Source: Reyranella sp. (GTDB taxonomy: Bacteria; Pseudomonadota; Alphaproteobacteria; Reyranellales; Reyranellaceae). From it: a stretch of 17,993 nt of DNA. Each line of letters begins with the position of its first letter. Position 1 is the stretch's first letter. A program made the position numbers and the translations under genes. The stretch covers positions 1 to 17,993 of the forward strand of contig JAUXST010000143.1 in NCBI GenBank assembly GCA_030679805.1, in the 5' to 3' direction. Below the pieces are notes generated by a model that did no database searches, was not told the DNA's origin, and worked only from the letters and a program-made list of their open reading frames with translations. This document shows, piece by piece, positions 1-7,126 of the stretch.

Positions 1-536
1 TCGTTGGTGGTGGCTACGTCCGGGTCGGCCTCGATCACTATGCGCGACCGGGCGACAAGCTGGCCCAAGCGGTGGCGGACCAGCGCCTTCAGCGGAATTT
101 CCAGGGTTATGTCGCCGACGATCCGCCCTGGGTCGTCGGGATCGGGGCCTCGGCGATCTCTTGCCTGCCGGACGGCTTCTCGCAGAATGTTTCGGATCCG
201 GCCGAGTACATGGCGACGATGGAGCGCGGCAGCTTTGCCACGGTCCGAGGCATCGCCGTAGGGACCGAGGACCGACTGCGCGGCGACATCATCAGCCAGC
301 TGATGTGCCAATACGCCGCCGACGTCGACGCGACCTGCAGAAAGTACGGCGCGGAGGCCGATGCCTTTCTTGCCGAGATTGGCGGCCTTGGGTCGCTCGT
401 CCGGGACGGCCTGGTGTCGATCGACGGCGGGTGTCTGGCCGTCACAGAACGCGGCCGGCCTCTCGTGCGCTCCGTGTGCGCCGCCTTCGATCGCTACTAC
501 ACGGGTGTCGAGGGGCGCCATGCGCGCGGCATCTAG
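1..536 (+). CDS. hemN: Oxygen-independent coproporphyrinogen III oxidase HemN, C-terminal part (5' end outside window)
   Basis: HemN is a cytoplasmic radical-SAM enzyme that oxidatively decarboxylates coproporphyrinogen III to protoporphyrinogen IX without O2, so heme synthesis continues in anoxia. The reading frame enters at base 3, with no start in view, and runs about 177 codons to a TAG. The visible part matches the HemN C-terminal region: GLDHYARPGD near its beginning, then RNFQGY, GIGASAIS, FSQNV, the RG and MC motifs, and the closing FDRYY. The Cx3CxC iron-sulfur motif and SAM-binding part must lie upstream of the window. E. coli HemN is about 457 residues, so roughly 60 percent of the protein is missing from view. 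In alphaproteobacteria hemN is a classic FNR/FixK target, which fits the FixL/FixJ/FixK genes further along. An inner ATG at 72 is only a methionine within the domain. The family call is firm. Confidence 0.93.
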   Translation, partial: VGGGYVRVGLDHYARPGDKLAQAVADQRLQRNFQGYVADDPPWVVGIGASAISCLPDGFSQNVSDPAEYMATMERGSFATVRGIAVGTEDRLRGDIISQLMCQYAADVDATCRKYGAEADAFLAEIGGLGSLVRDGLVSIDGGCLAVTERGRPLVRSVCAAFDRYYTGVEGRHARGI

Positions 537-575
537 GCCCCTCCAGCAGGCTGAACCAGAAAGGAAGCGTCAATC

Positions 576-791
576 GTGAGTGCCCATCAACTCGTTGCGA
601 AGCACGTCCAGGCGGCATTGGACGAGGCGGCGGCCCAATCGATTTCCGACGACGTGGTGGCGCGTTGTCTGTTGTCAGAGGCGATTCGCCTGTTCAAGAC
701 CAAGAGGTCGAACGACGATATCGCTGCCGAGCTGACGGGGGCTGCCGACAATCTGGACGACGATACGCCGTTTGCCTTCATGCGGCCGTAG
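576..791 (+). CDS. Small conserved-looking protein of unknown function (71 aa) downstream of hemN
   Basis: This is a 71-residue soluble, acidic, largely helical-looking protein with no signal peptide, membrane segment or cysteine pair that would suggest metal binding. The GTG start at 576 is supported by AAGGAAG at 561-567, about 8 bases upstream. The frame lies 39 bases after the hemN stop, so the two are probably co-transcribed. The C-terminus (DDTPFAFMRP) is distinctive and looks like a conserved tail, which argues that the gene is real although short. I do not recognise a named family. Position suggests expression with hemN at low oxygen, but no function can be assigned from sequence. Confidence 0.7.
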   Translation: MSAHQLVAKHVQAALDEAAAQSISDDVVARCLLSEAIRLFKTKRSNDDIAAELTGAADNLDDDTPFAFMRP

Positions 792-811
792 GAGGTCGCT
801 TTACCTGCCGC

Positions 812-1507
812 TTAGATACCCATACGCGTTTCGGGTGGCAGGATTCTCATGTGGTTCTCCACACGCTTGACGCCGCGGACATTCTCGGCAGCGATTCGAT
901 AGGCATCTCTCACGGCGTCGCTGTTGACGTATCCCCAGAGGTGCACAATGCCGTTGTCGGCGACGACGCAGGTCGTTTGGCTCGTTGCCCAGCCGTGACG
1001 GGCGAGTTCGGACGTCACCTGGGCGCGAACCGCTTCGTTGGTGGCGAGATCCTCTGAAGACGCCAGTTCGCGGGCCAGAAGCCCCTGGAGGAGGTTTGCC
1101 CGGCTGACGATACCCACGACCTTGCCGTCGCGCGCGATCGGTATGCGCTTCACGCGGTGACGCTGCATGAGAGTTGCGATCTCGCCCAGCGTCGCATGTT
1201 CGCTCGCCGTCACGAGATTCCTAGTCATCACATCGGCAACGCGATGGGAGTGCGCGCGGATGTAGTCCTTTGCCAGGATCGCGTCATCGGAAAGAAGACG
1301 TTGCAGCCACGACTTGCCGGGCACAGTCCCAATCTCGGACCGGTACATCAGGTCGGCCTCGCTGACGATGCCGATCAGCGTGCCGTCGGCGTCGACAACG
1401 GGAGCAGCGCTGATCCCGGCATTCAGGAGGACTTGAGCGGCGTCGTAAACGGAGGCATCCGCGGTCACCGCGTGAACTTGCCGGGTCATCACCTGCTTGG
1501 CACGCAT
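812..1507 (-). CDS. CBS-CBS-BON domain protein
   Basis: A 231-residue cytoplasmic protein with two tandem CBS domains (about residues 4-58 and 88-145) followed by a BON domain (about 158-224). CBS pairs (Bateman modules) usually bind adenine nucleotides such as AMP, ATP or SAM and act as energy or redox sensors; BON domains are thought to bind membranes or other hydrophobic ligands. CBS signatures are visible: VMTRQVHAV and VMTRNLVTA at the domain starts, and GIVSEADL and GIVSRANL at their ends. The BON part carries VHLWGYVNS and the closing GVKRVENHM. The ATG at 1507 is chosen because GGAGGG sits about 6 bases upstream. An in-frame ATG at 1564 would add 19 residues outside any domain. The gene diverges from the beta-glucosidase operon and has an FNR/FixK-like site 75-88 bases upstream. 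Its partner is unknown. Confidence 0.88.
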   Translation of the reverse strand: MRAKQVMTRQVHAVTADASVYDAAQVLLNAGISAAPVVDADGTLIGIVSEADLMYRSEIGTVPGKSWLQRLLSDDAILAKDYIRAHSHRVADVMTRNLVTASEHATLGEIATLMQRHRVKRIPIARDGKVVGIVSRANLLQGLLARELASSEDLATNEAVRAQVTSELARHGWATSQTTCVVADNGIVHLWGYVNSDAVRDAYRIAAENVRGVKRVENHMRILPPETRMGI

Positions 1508-1581
1508 TCTACCCTCCCAAGATGGAGCCGGGGCGAGACCGGCCAGCCAGTAATCATCGTCCATGGCGAGGGGATCGCTCC

Positions 1582-1595
1582 TTGTCGTAGATCAA
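1582..1595 (-). promoter_or_regulatory. FNR/FixK-like binding site upstream of the CBS/BON gene
   Basis: On the minus strand the 14 bases read TTGATCTACGACAA, an imperfect inverted repeat TTGAT-N4-GACAA close to the FNR/FixK consensus TTGAT-N4-ATCAA (8 of 10 defined bases). Its centre is about 81 bases upstream of the CBS/BON start. A class II position near -41.5 would put transcription start near 1547. It is about 160 bases from the beta-glucosidase start, too far for a usual activating site there. Motif match only; a 14-base degenerate site can occur by chance. Confidence 0.45.
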
Positions 1596-1750
1596 AGGTG
1601 GCCGCAGTCGGCGCGTTAATCTTACGAGATGTTCGCAGGCTCGAAATCGAACCGCGGATGAAGAGGTAGTCATGGCCAAGATGAAAGCCGATCTTTGTCG
1701 GGCTATGCTGGCAAAGGGATGAAGCATGCCTGTAATGAAGCGGTGCGGTC

Positions 1751-3097
1751 GTGAATGACGTGAAGCCAAGTCCGTTGGCGCGCGACTTCGTGTGGGGCGT
1801 CTCGACATCGAGCTACCAGATAGAAGGGGCGGTGGCGGTGGACGGCCGCGGGCCGAGCGTATGGGATGCCTACAGCCGGTCGCCCGGCCACGTTGCCAAT
1901 GGCGATACTGGCGACATCGCCTGCGATCACTATCATCGTTACCAGGAAGACATCGCCTTGATGCGCGCTCTCGGCGTGAATGCTTACCGCTTTTCCGTGG
2001 CTTGGCCGCGCGTGATGCCAGCCGGTCGCGGACCGATCAATGATGTGGGGCTGGCCTTCTACGATCGGTTGATCGACGGATTGCTTGCCGCAGGGATCGA
2101 GCCCTGGCTCTGCCTCTATCACTGGGATTTGCCGCAAGCGCTGCAGGACCAGGGTGGCTGGCTCAACCGTGATATTGCTGGCTGGTTCGCCGACTATGCG
2201 AAGCTGATCGCGACGCGGTTCGGCGATCGGGTCCGTCGGTTCGCTACCTTCAACGAGCCGTCGGTTTTCACGCTCTTCGGCTATGGGTTCGCCTGGCATC
2301 CTCCGGGTGCCACAGAGCCCACCGGTCTTTACAAGGCCACGCATCACGTCAATCTGGCGCATGGTGCGGGCGTCGATGCGCTGCGGGCTCATGCGCCTAA
2401 GGCGCTTGTCGGGGCAATCCACAACGTTCAACCGGCCCGGGCGGCTGGCACCACCGCAGCCGACGAAGCTGCCGCCGTGCTGCTCGACGAGCACTGGAAC
2501 AAGGCCTTCCCCGAGGTCCAGATTCTCGGTCACTATCCGCCGGCTTTGGCGCGTGTGATCGAGCCCTATATCCAGCCAGGCGATCTGGCCCGGATCTGCC
2601 GTCAGCCGGACTGGTTCGGGCTCAATCACTACTCGCCCGTCTACGCTCGCGCTGACGCCAGCGCCCTGTTGGGTTTTGCCTGGGCCGATGCGCCCGCGGA
2701 CGTACCGCGGTCTCCGATTGGATGGCAGATGGATCCGGCCGCCTTTCGCGACACGTTGATCGATGTGCATAGACGGTATCGGCTGCCGATCTACGTTCTG
2801 GAGAATGGGGCGGGAGCGGTCGAAAAGCCGGATGCCGCTGGTGTCATCGACGATCGCGAGCGAATTGGCTACCTCTCGACCTATACGGACGCCTTGCGCG
2901 AGGCGGTTGCCGCCGGCGCTGACGTCCGTGGCTATTTCGTCTGGTCGCTACTCGACAATTTCGAATGGGGCGCGGGATACGCCAATCGCTTCGGGCTTGT
3001 TTACGTCGACTATCCGACCCTGCGGCGTATTCCCAAGGCATCGGCCCGTTGGTATGCGCAGTTGATCCGGTCCGAGCGGGCCGGCGCGGACCGGTGA
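1751..3097 (+). CDS. Family GH1 beta-glucosidase
   Basis: A 448-residue retaining beta-glycosidase that hydrolyses beta-1,4-glucosides such as cellobiose to glucose. Length and motifs are those of GH1. An N-terminal WGVSTSSYQIEGA segment forms the sugar site (Q23), TFNEP carries the acid/base Glu169, LENGAG carries the nucleophile Glu351 (usually written TENG), and WSLLDNFEW forms the aglycone/glucose pocket (Trp398 and Glu405). No signal peptide is seen, so it acts in the cytoplasm on imported disaccharides. The GTG start at 1751 is the first possible one after an in-frame TGA at 1736-1738; only a weak purine stretch precedes it. The stop overlaps the glucokinase start (GTGA, 3094-3097), implying translational coupling. 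The pair gives glucoside to glucose to glucose 6-phosphate. The exact natural substrate cannot be told from sequence. Confidence 0.95.
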   Translation: MNDVKPSPLARDFVWGVSTSSYQIEGAVAVDGRGPSVWDAYSRSPGHVANGDTGDIACDHYHRYQEDIALMRALGVNAYRFSVAWPRVMPAGRGPINDVGLAFYDRLIDGLLAAGIEPWLCLYHWDLPQALQDQGGWLNRDIAGWFADYAKLIATRFGDRVRRFATFNEPSVFTLFGYGFAWHPPGATEPTGLYKATHHVNLAHGAGVDALRAHAPKALVGAIHNVQPARAAGTTAADEAAAVLLDEHWNKAFPEVQILGHYPPALARVIEPYIQPGDLARICRQPDWFGLNHYSPVYARADASALLGFAWADAPADVPRSPIGWQMDPAAFRDTLIDVHRRYRLPIYVLENGAGAVEKPDAAGVIDDRERIGYLSTYTDALREAVAAGADVRGYFVWSLLDNFEWGAGYANRFGLVYVDYPTLRRIPKASARWYAQLIRSERAGADR

Positions 3098-4059
3098 GGC
3101 ACATCCTCCTCGCGGATATCGGTGGGACCCATGCGCGGTTCGCCGTCCTCCGTGGTGACGACCTCCAGGCAGTCCGGTCTTTGGACGTCCATGCCCACGC
3201 GACGATGGCGGATGCTCTTCGGTCCTTCCTTGTCGGGAGGGTCGATGTCACCCCGATCGAGGCGGCGATTCTGGCGGTCGCCGGGCCGGTCGAGAACGGC
3301 CGTTGCAAGCTCACCAACTCCGCCTGGATTGCGAACGCCCCGGAGCTGTCGCGTGAATTCGGGATTCCCAGCGTCCGGGTCATCAACGATCAGGAGGCAG
3401 CGGCCTGGGGCCTGCCGCATTTCGGCTCGTCGGATACCCGTCTCATCGGACCGGACACGCCAGTGGCCGGCGCGCCGCTGGCGCTTCTCAGTCCTGGTAC
3501 GGGCTTGGGAGTGGCTTGTCTCGTTACGGGGCCGCCCGGGGGCAGAGTGATCGCAAGCGAGGGAGGCCACGCCACGCTCGCCGCAACGACCGCCTACGAG
3601 GAAGCCTTGATCTGTATCCTGCGCGGGCAATTCGGGCACGTCTCGGCGGAACGGGTTCTGTCTGGTGACGGCCTGGTCAATCTCTATCGCGCCACCGCGA
3701 CGATCGACGGTGCCGGCGTCGTCCCGCGGACCGCTGCGGAGGTCACGCGGGCCGGCCTCGACGGAACCTGCACGACGTGCCGACGCGCGCTCGACACGTT
3801 CTGTGCACTGCTTGGCGCGGTTGCAGGCGATGTCGCCTTGCTTTTTGGCGCGCGCAGCGGTGTCTACATCGGCGGCGGGATCGTGCCGAAGATCGTCGAC
3901 CATCTCCCCGACACCGAATTCCGCGTACGTTTTGAGGCCAAGGGCCGGCTCGGGCGCTATCTCGCGAGGGTTCCCGTGCGGATCATCCTGCGCCCCGATC
4001 CCGCCTTCCTAGGGTTGGCGGCGCTGGCCCGGTCGGATAAACCTTGGTCCCATGCCTGA
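3094..4059 (+). CDS. glk: Glucokinase (Glk family)
   Basis: A 321-residue cytoplasmic glucokinase of the bacterial Glk family (ATP + glucose to glucose 6-phosphate). Visible motifs are the phosphate loop DIGGTHARF at about residues 8-16, AVAGPV, the INDQEAAAWG segment with the catalytic aspartate, LSPGTGLGVA, SEGGHATLA for glucose binding, and YIGGGIVPK near the C-terminus. The GTG start at 3094 overlaps the beta-glucosidase stop by four bases and places the phosphate loop at the usual distance from the N-terminus. An earlier in-frame ATG at 2965 would add 43 residues lying inside the previous gene and is rejected. The end overlaps the next gene by 8 bases. Length is typical (E. coli Glk is 321 residues). 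It is presumably fed by the upstream beta-glucosidase. Confidence 0.95.
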   Translation: MRHILLADIGGTHARFAVLRGDDLQAVRSLDVHAHATMADALRSFLVGRVDVTPIEAAILAVAGPVENGRCKLTNSAWIANAPELSREFGIPSVRVINDQEAAAWGLPHFGSSDTRLIGPDTPVAGAPLALLSPGTGLGVACLVTGPPGGRVIASEGGHATLAATTAYEEALICILRGQFGHVSAERVLSGDGLVNLYRATATIDGAGVVPRTAAEVTRAGLDGTCTTCRRALDTFCALLGAVAGDVALLFGARSGVYIGGGIVPKIVDHLPDTEFRVRFEAKGRLGRYLARVPVRIILRPDPAFLGLAALARSDKPWSHA

Positions 4060-5167
4060 CGACGACCTTCATGCATCGGTCGGCCATGAGCCCTTGCACC
4101 GCTTCTGGCTCGGTGCCCGCGGCTTCTGGCATGGCCCCACGGCCGTGCTGGCGTGGGGGCTCATCGTCCTGCTGGTCATTTGCGTCGTGCTCCAGCTCCT
4201 CGTCCAGTACCGGCTCAATCTCTGGAATCGCGACTTTTTCAACGCGCTCGAGTTTCGCAACAGCCGCGAGATCTGGCGACAGACTTACCTGCTGATGGTG
4301 TTGGCGGCCCTCAGCATCCTCCTTGCGGTCGTGGCGGTGTGGGGCCGCATGACCTTCCAGCGATCATGGCGCGAATGGCTCACCCGTAAACTCGTCGAGG
4401 CCTGGCTGGGTGAAGACCGATACCGTCGTCTCGATCTCTGGAATGGAGAGCACCAGAACGCCGAGTATCGCATTGCCGAGGATGCCCGGCTGGCGACGGA
4501 TGCACCGATCGACCTCGTCGTCGGCCTTCTTGCCTCCGTGCTTTCTGCCGGAACTTTCGTCGTCGTGCTGTGGAATGTCGGCGGTTCGTTGGACGTGATG
4601 CCGTTCGGATGGAGCATTACGATCCCCGGGTATCTGGTGGTCTCGGTCGTCATCTATGCAGCGGCAACGACGGGTACGATGATGTTGGTCGGGCGTCACA
4701 TGGTCGGCGTCATCGAGCGAAAAAATCAGGCCGAGTCGGAACTGAAGTATGCCGTCGCCCATCTGCGCGAAAGCGCTACGGCACCATCGGCACAGATGAA
4801 TCTTGCGACGACGACGGCGCCGGCGGCGGTCGGAACCGCGTTGCGTGACGTCATCGGCGAGTGGAAACGGTTGTGCGGCCAGCACATGCGCACGACATTC
4901 GTCTCTCATGGCAACACGCTGCTGGCGCCTCTGGTCGGCCTGATTCTGTGCGTACCGCATTATGTCCGGGGGACCATGCTGCTGGGCGAGGTGACCCAGG
5001 CCGCCGCGGCGTTCGTCGCGGTACAGGGCGCCTTCAACTGGCTGGTCGACAACTATCCGCGTCTCGCCGAGTGGCTGTCGTCGGCGAACCGGGTCGGTAC
5101 GCTGCTGGCCGCTTTCGATCGCTTGACCAGCAGGGACGAATCGACGTCTGCCCATACGGCGACGTAG
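4052..5167 (+). CDS. ABCD/SbmA-BacA-type membrane protein without ATPase domain
   Basis: A 371-residue inner-membrane protein resembling the transmembrane half of YddA/ABCD-type exporters or the SbmA/BacA peptide transporters. Hydrophobic spans lie at about residues 30-52, 79-98, 154-176, 188-212, 285-304 and 310-330. Family-like stretches are LNLWNRDFFNALE after the first span and YRIAEDARLATDAP in the first long loop, which corresponds to the conserved RIAED segment of ABCD proteins. No Walker A, signature or Walker B motif follows. The frame ends soon after the last span, and only 85 bases separate it from fixL. So it is either an SbmA-like, proton-driven or stand-alone permease, or a YddA-type exporter that lost its nucleotide-binding domain. 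The ATG at 4052 overlaps the glk stop by 8 bases, making it the third gene of the sugar operon. Substrate is unknown. Confidence 0.8.
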   Translation: MPDDDLHASVGHEPLHRFWLGARGFWHGPTAVLAWGLIVLLVICVVLQLLVQYRLNLWNRDFFNALEFRNSREIWRQTYLLMVLAALSILLAVVAVWGRMTFQRSWREWLTRKLVEAWLGEDRYRRLDLWNGEHQNAEYRIAEDARLATDAPIDLVVGLLASVLSAGTFVVVLWNVGGSLDVMPFGWSITIPGYLVVSVVIYAAATTGTMMLVGRHMVGVIERKNQAESELKYAVAHLRESATAPSAQMNLATTTAPAAVGTALRDVIGEWKRLCGQHMRTTFVSHGNTLLAPLVGLILCVPHYVRGTMLLGEVTQAAAAFVAVQGAFNWLVDNYPRLAEWLSSANRVGTLLAAFDRLTSRDESTSAHTAT

Positions 5168-5252
5168 GGCGGCCCCCTAGGGTGGCTGACGAATTGCACC
5201 AGTCGATATTTGCGGCCGGTACGTGCTAGCCTTACGCCGAAGATTGAGATGA

Positions 5253-6434
5253 ATGGAGCAGATGCACTCGCCCATGCCGCAGGATCTCAAAGGTTTGGCC
5301 GACGCCTTGGAGGCAGCGGAGGCACGTTTGCAGTCCATCCTGCAGACGGTTCCCGACGCCATGATCATCATCGACGAGCAGGGCCGTATCGAATCACTAA
5401 GCACGACGGCGGAGCGACTGTTCGGGTATGTGAAGAGCGAAGTGGTCGGCCGGAAAGTCGATCTCTTCATGTCCACGCCGCATCGCGAACAACACGATTC
5501 CTACCTCAAACGCTACCTTTCGACCGGTGAGCGTCGGATCATCGGAATCGGACGGGTTGTCACCGGGCGACGCAAGGACGGCACGACCTTTCCGATGCAT
5601 CTGACGGTAGGCGAGCTGCAGTTGGCCGACAGGCACTATTTCACCGGCTTCATTCGCGACCTGACCGATCAGCAGCTGACGGAAAGCCGTCTCAAGGAGC
5701 TGCAATCGGAAGTGACGCATATGTCCCGCTTCATGGCGCTGGGCGAAATGGCATCGACCTTGGCGCACGAGATCAACCAGCCGCTGACGGCGATCGCCAA
5801 TTACCTCAAGGGCTGCCGGCGTCTGCTCGAACGCATGGCCGGCGAGCAGGCACTTGTGTTGCACGACGCCGTCAGCAAGGCGGCGGACCAGGCATTGCGT
5901 GCTGGCGACATCATTCGCCGCCTGCGTGAGTTCGTGGCCCGCGGTGAAAGCGAACGTCGGATCGAAAGCCTGCCTAAACTGATCGAGGATGCCAGTACGC
6001 TGGCTCTGATCGGGGCCAAGGAGAACGCCGTGACGGTGTCGTTCCGGCTCGACCCGGCGGCCGATCTGGTGCTCGCGGATCGGATTCAGATCCAGCAGGT
6101 CCTGGTCAATCTGATTCGCAATGCCATCGAGGTCATGTCCGAAGGAGGACAAAGACGGCAACTGGACATAGCGACCGTGGCCAATGGCGGAGATCTGGTC
6201 GAAGTGAGCGTCTCGGACACCGGGGCGGGGATCGCCCCGGAGGTCGCGGCGCAGCTCTTCCAGCCATTCGTCACCACCAAGCGCAAAGGCATGGGGCTCG
6301 GCCTTTCGATCTGTCGGACCATCATCGAAGCGCATGGCGGCAAGATCTGGGTCGACACGCCACCGGGCGGCGGTACGATCTTCCGGTTCACCCTGCGGGC
6401 CGCGAACGAGGAGGATCGGTCTCTTGTCGAGTAG
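5253..6434 (+). CDS. fixL: Oxygen sensor histidine kinase FixL, short soluble form
   Basis: A 393-residue heme-PAS histidine kinase that senses O2; loss of ligand switches on autophosphorylation and transfer to FixJ. The PAS domain is at about residues 24-138. By alignment from memory with Bradyrhizobium FixL it keeps the proximal heme ligand (His200 = His81 in HDSYLKRY), Arg206 (Arg87), Ile215 (Ile96) and the ligand-switch Arg220 (Arg101 in IGIGR). The His214 position is Arg95. The kinase core follows: H-box His172 in TLAHEINQPL, N-box Asn290 in NLIRNA, DTGAGI at 322-327, FQPFVTTK and GMGLGLS. No membrane span and no second PAS domain are seen, unlike S. meliloti FixL (membrane) or B. japonicum FixL (505 residues, two PAS). 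The ATG at 5253 has GAG just upstream; ATG 5262 is an alternative. Its end overlaps fixJ. Confidence 0.93.
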   Translation: MEQMHSPMPQDLKGLADALEAAEARLQSILQTVPDAMIIIDEQGRIESLSTTAERLFGYVKSEVVGRKVDLFMSTPHREQHDSYLKRYLSTGERRIIGIGRVVTGRRKDGTTFPMHLTVGELQLADRHYFTGFIRDLTDQQLTESRLKELQSEVTHMSRFMALGEMASTLAHEINQPLTAIANYLKGCRRLLERMAGEQALVLHDAVSKAADQALRAGDIIRRLREFVARGESERRIESLPKLIEDASTLALIGAKENAVTVSFRLDPAADLVLADRIQIQQVLVNLIRNAIEVMSEGGQRRQLDIATVANGGDLVEVSVSDTGAGIAPEVAAQLFQPFVTTKRKGMGLGLSICRTIIEAHGGKIWVDTPPGGGTIFRFTLRAANEEDRSLVE

Positions 6435-7038
6435 CCAGATCGTTCATGTCATCGACGACGACGTCGCCGTCCGGCAGTCGATGGCCTTTCTGCTCAGCAC
6501 GGCCGGCTATGCGGTCCGTGTCCACGAATCGGCGATCGCCTTCCTACAGGCGCTCCCCGACTCCGAGGACGGCTGCGTCGTCACCGACATTCGGATGCCG
6601 GGCATGGACGGTCTCGAACTGCAGGGCCATCTCAAGTCGATGAAGGTCGGGCTGCCTGTCATCGTAATCACCGGCCATGGCGACATTGCCCTCGCCGTCC
6701 AGGCCATGAAGGCGGGGGCGATCGATTTCATCGAAAAGCCGTTCGACGACGATATCCTGCTCGCCGCCATCCGGTCGGCACTCGCACGCAACCTGCACAA
6801 TGTCGAGCGTGAGGCCCAGTTTGCCGAGATCGGTCGTCGTCTTCAGTCGCTGTCGGACCGCGAGCGGGACGTCCTCGAGGGGCTGGTTGCCGGCAAGCCG
6901 AACAAGATCATCGCCCATGACCTTGGGATCAGTGCCCGAACCGTCGAGGTCTATCGCGCAAACGTCATGACCAAGATGCGCGCCGACAGCCTGTCGAACC
7001 TGGTGCGCATGGCAATTCTCTCGGGAAGTTCGCCGTAA
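6424..7038 (+). CDS. fixJ: Response regulator FixJ (receiver + LuxR-type HTH)
   Basis: A 204-residue two-domain regulator, the length of known FixJ proteins. The receiver has the acidic triad DDD (11-13), phosphoacceptor Asp55 in TDIRMPGMDG, Thr83 in VITGHGD and Lys105 in FIEKPF. The C-terminal LuxR/FixJ helix-turn-helix includes LSDRERDVLEGLVAGKPNKIIA, of which the key part is the ERDVL motif, followed by ISARTVEVYRANVMTKM. Phosphorylated FixJ dimerises and activates promoters such as fixK. No ATG gives a sensible length. TTG at 6424, nine bases after GAGGAGG, gives the right N-terminus and overlaps the fixL stop by 11 bases, so FixL and FixJ are translationally coupled. A longer frame from 6334 would add 30 residues inside fixL and is not supported. 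Confidence 0.93.
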   Translation: MSSSQIVHVIDDDVAVRQSMAFLLSTAGYAVRVHESAIAFLQALPDSEDGCVVTDIRMPGMDGLELQGHLKSMKVGLPVIVITGHGDIALAVQAMKAGAIDFIEKPFDDDILLAAIRSALARNLHNVEREAQFAEIGRRLQSLSDRERDVLEGLVAGKPNKIIAHDLGISARTVEVYRANVMTKMRADSLSNLVRMAILSGSSP

Positions 7039-7045
7039 CCGCTCC

Positions 7046-7059
7046 TTGCGTCAGATCAA
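7046..7059 (+). promoter_or_regulatory. FixK/FNR-type box before the receiver/P-type ATPase genes
   Basis: The 14 bases TTGCGTCAGATCAA fit the B. japonicum FixK2 site pattern TTG(A/C)-N6-(T/G)CAA exactly, and carry one perfect FNR half-site (ATCAA). The site lies in the 88-base gap after fixJ. Its centre is about 74 bases before the ATG at 7127, so class II activation would start transcription near 7094, with a GACAAT stretch (7084-7089) at the -10 place. Because FixK is encoded just downstream, this would bring the receiver and the ATPase under FixK control. Confidence 0.6.
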
Positions 7060-7126
7060 GTCGCCGGCCGCTGGCACAGGTTAGACAATAGCATTGTTCG
7101 TTGGGTTCGAACGGGAATGCTGTCTC

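Noticed and set aside
161..1057. A 298-codon plus-strand frame across hemN and the CBS/BON gene
   Set aside because: It crosses two well-supported genes on opposite strands and encodes an Arg-rich, domain-free product.
2965..3093. Upstream ATG giving a 364-residue glucokinase
   Set aside because: The extra 43 residues lie inside the beta-glucosidase gene; the GTG overlapping the stop gives the normal family length.
5219..5226. GTACGTGC before fixL as a FixJ autoregulation site
   Set aside because: Only 6 of 8 bases match the FixJ consensus and it sits about 27 bases from the start codon, too close for activation.
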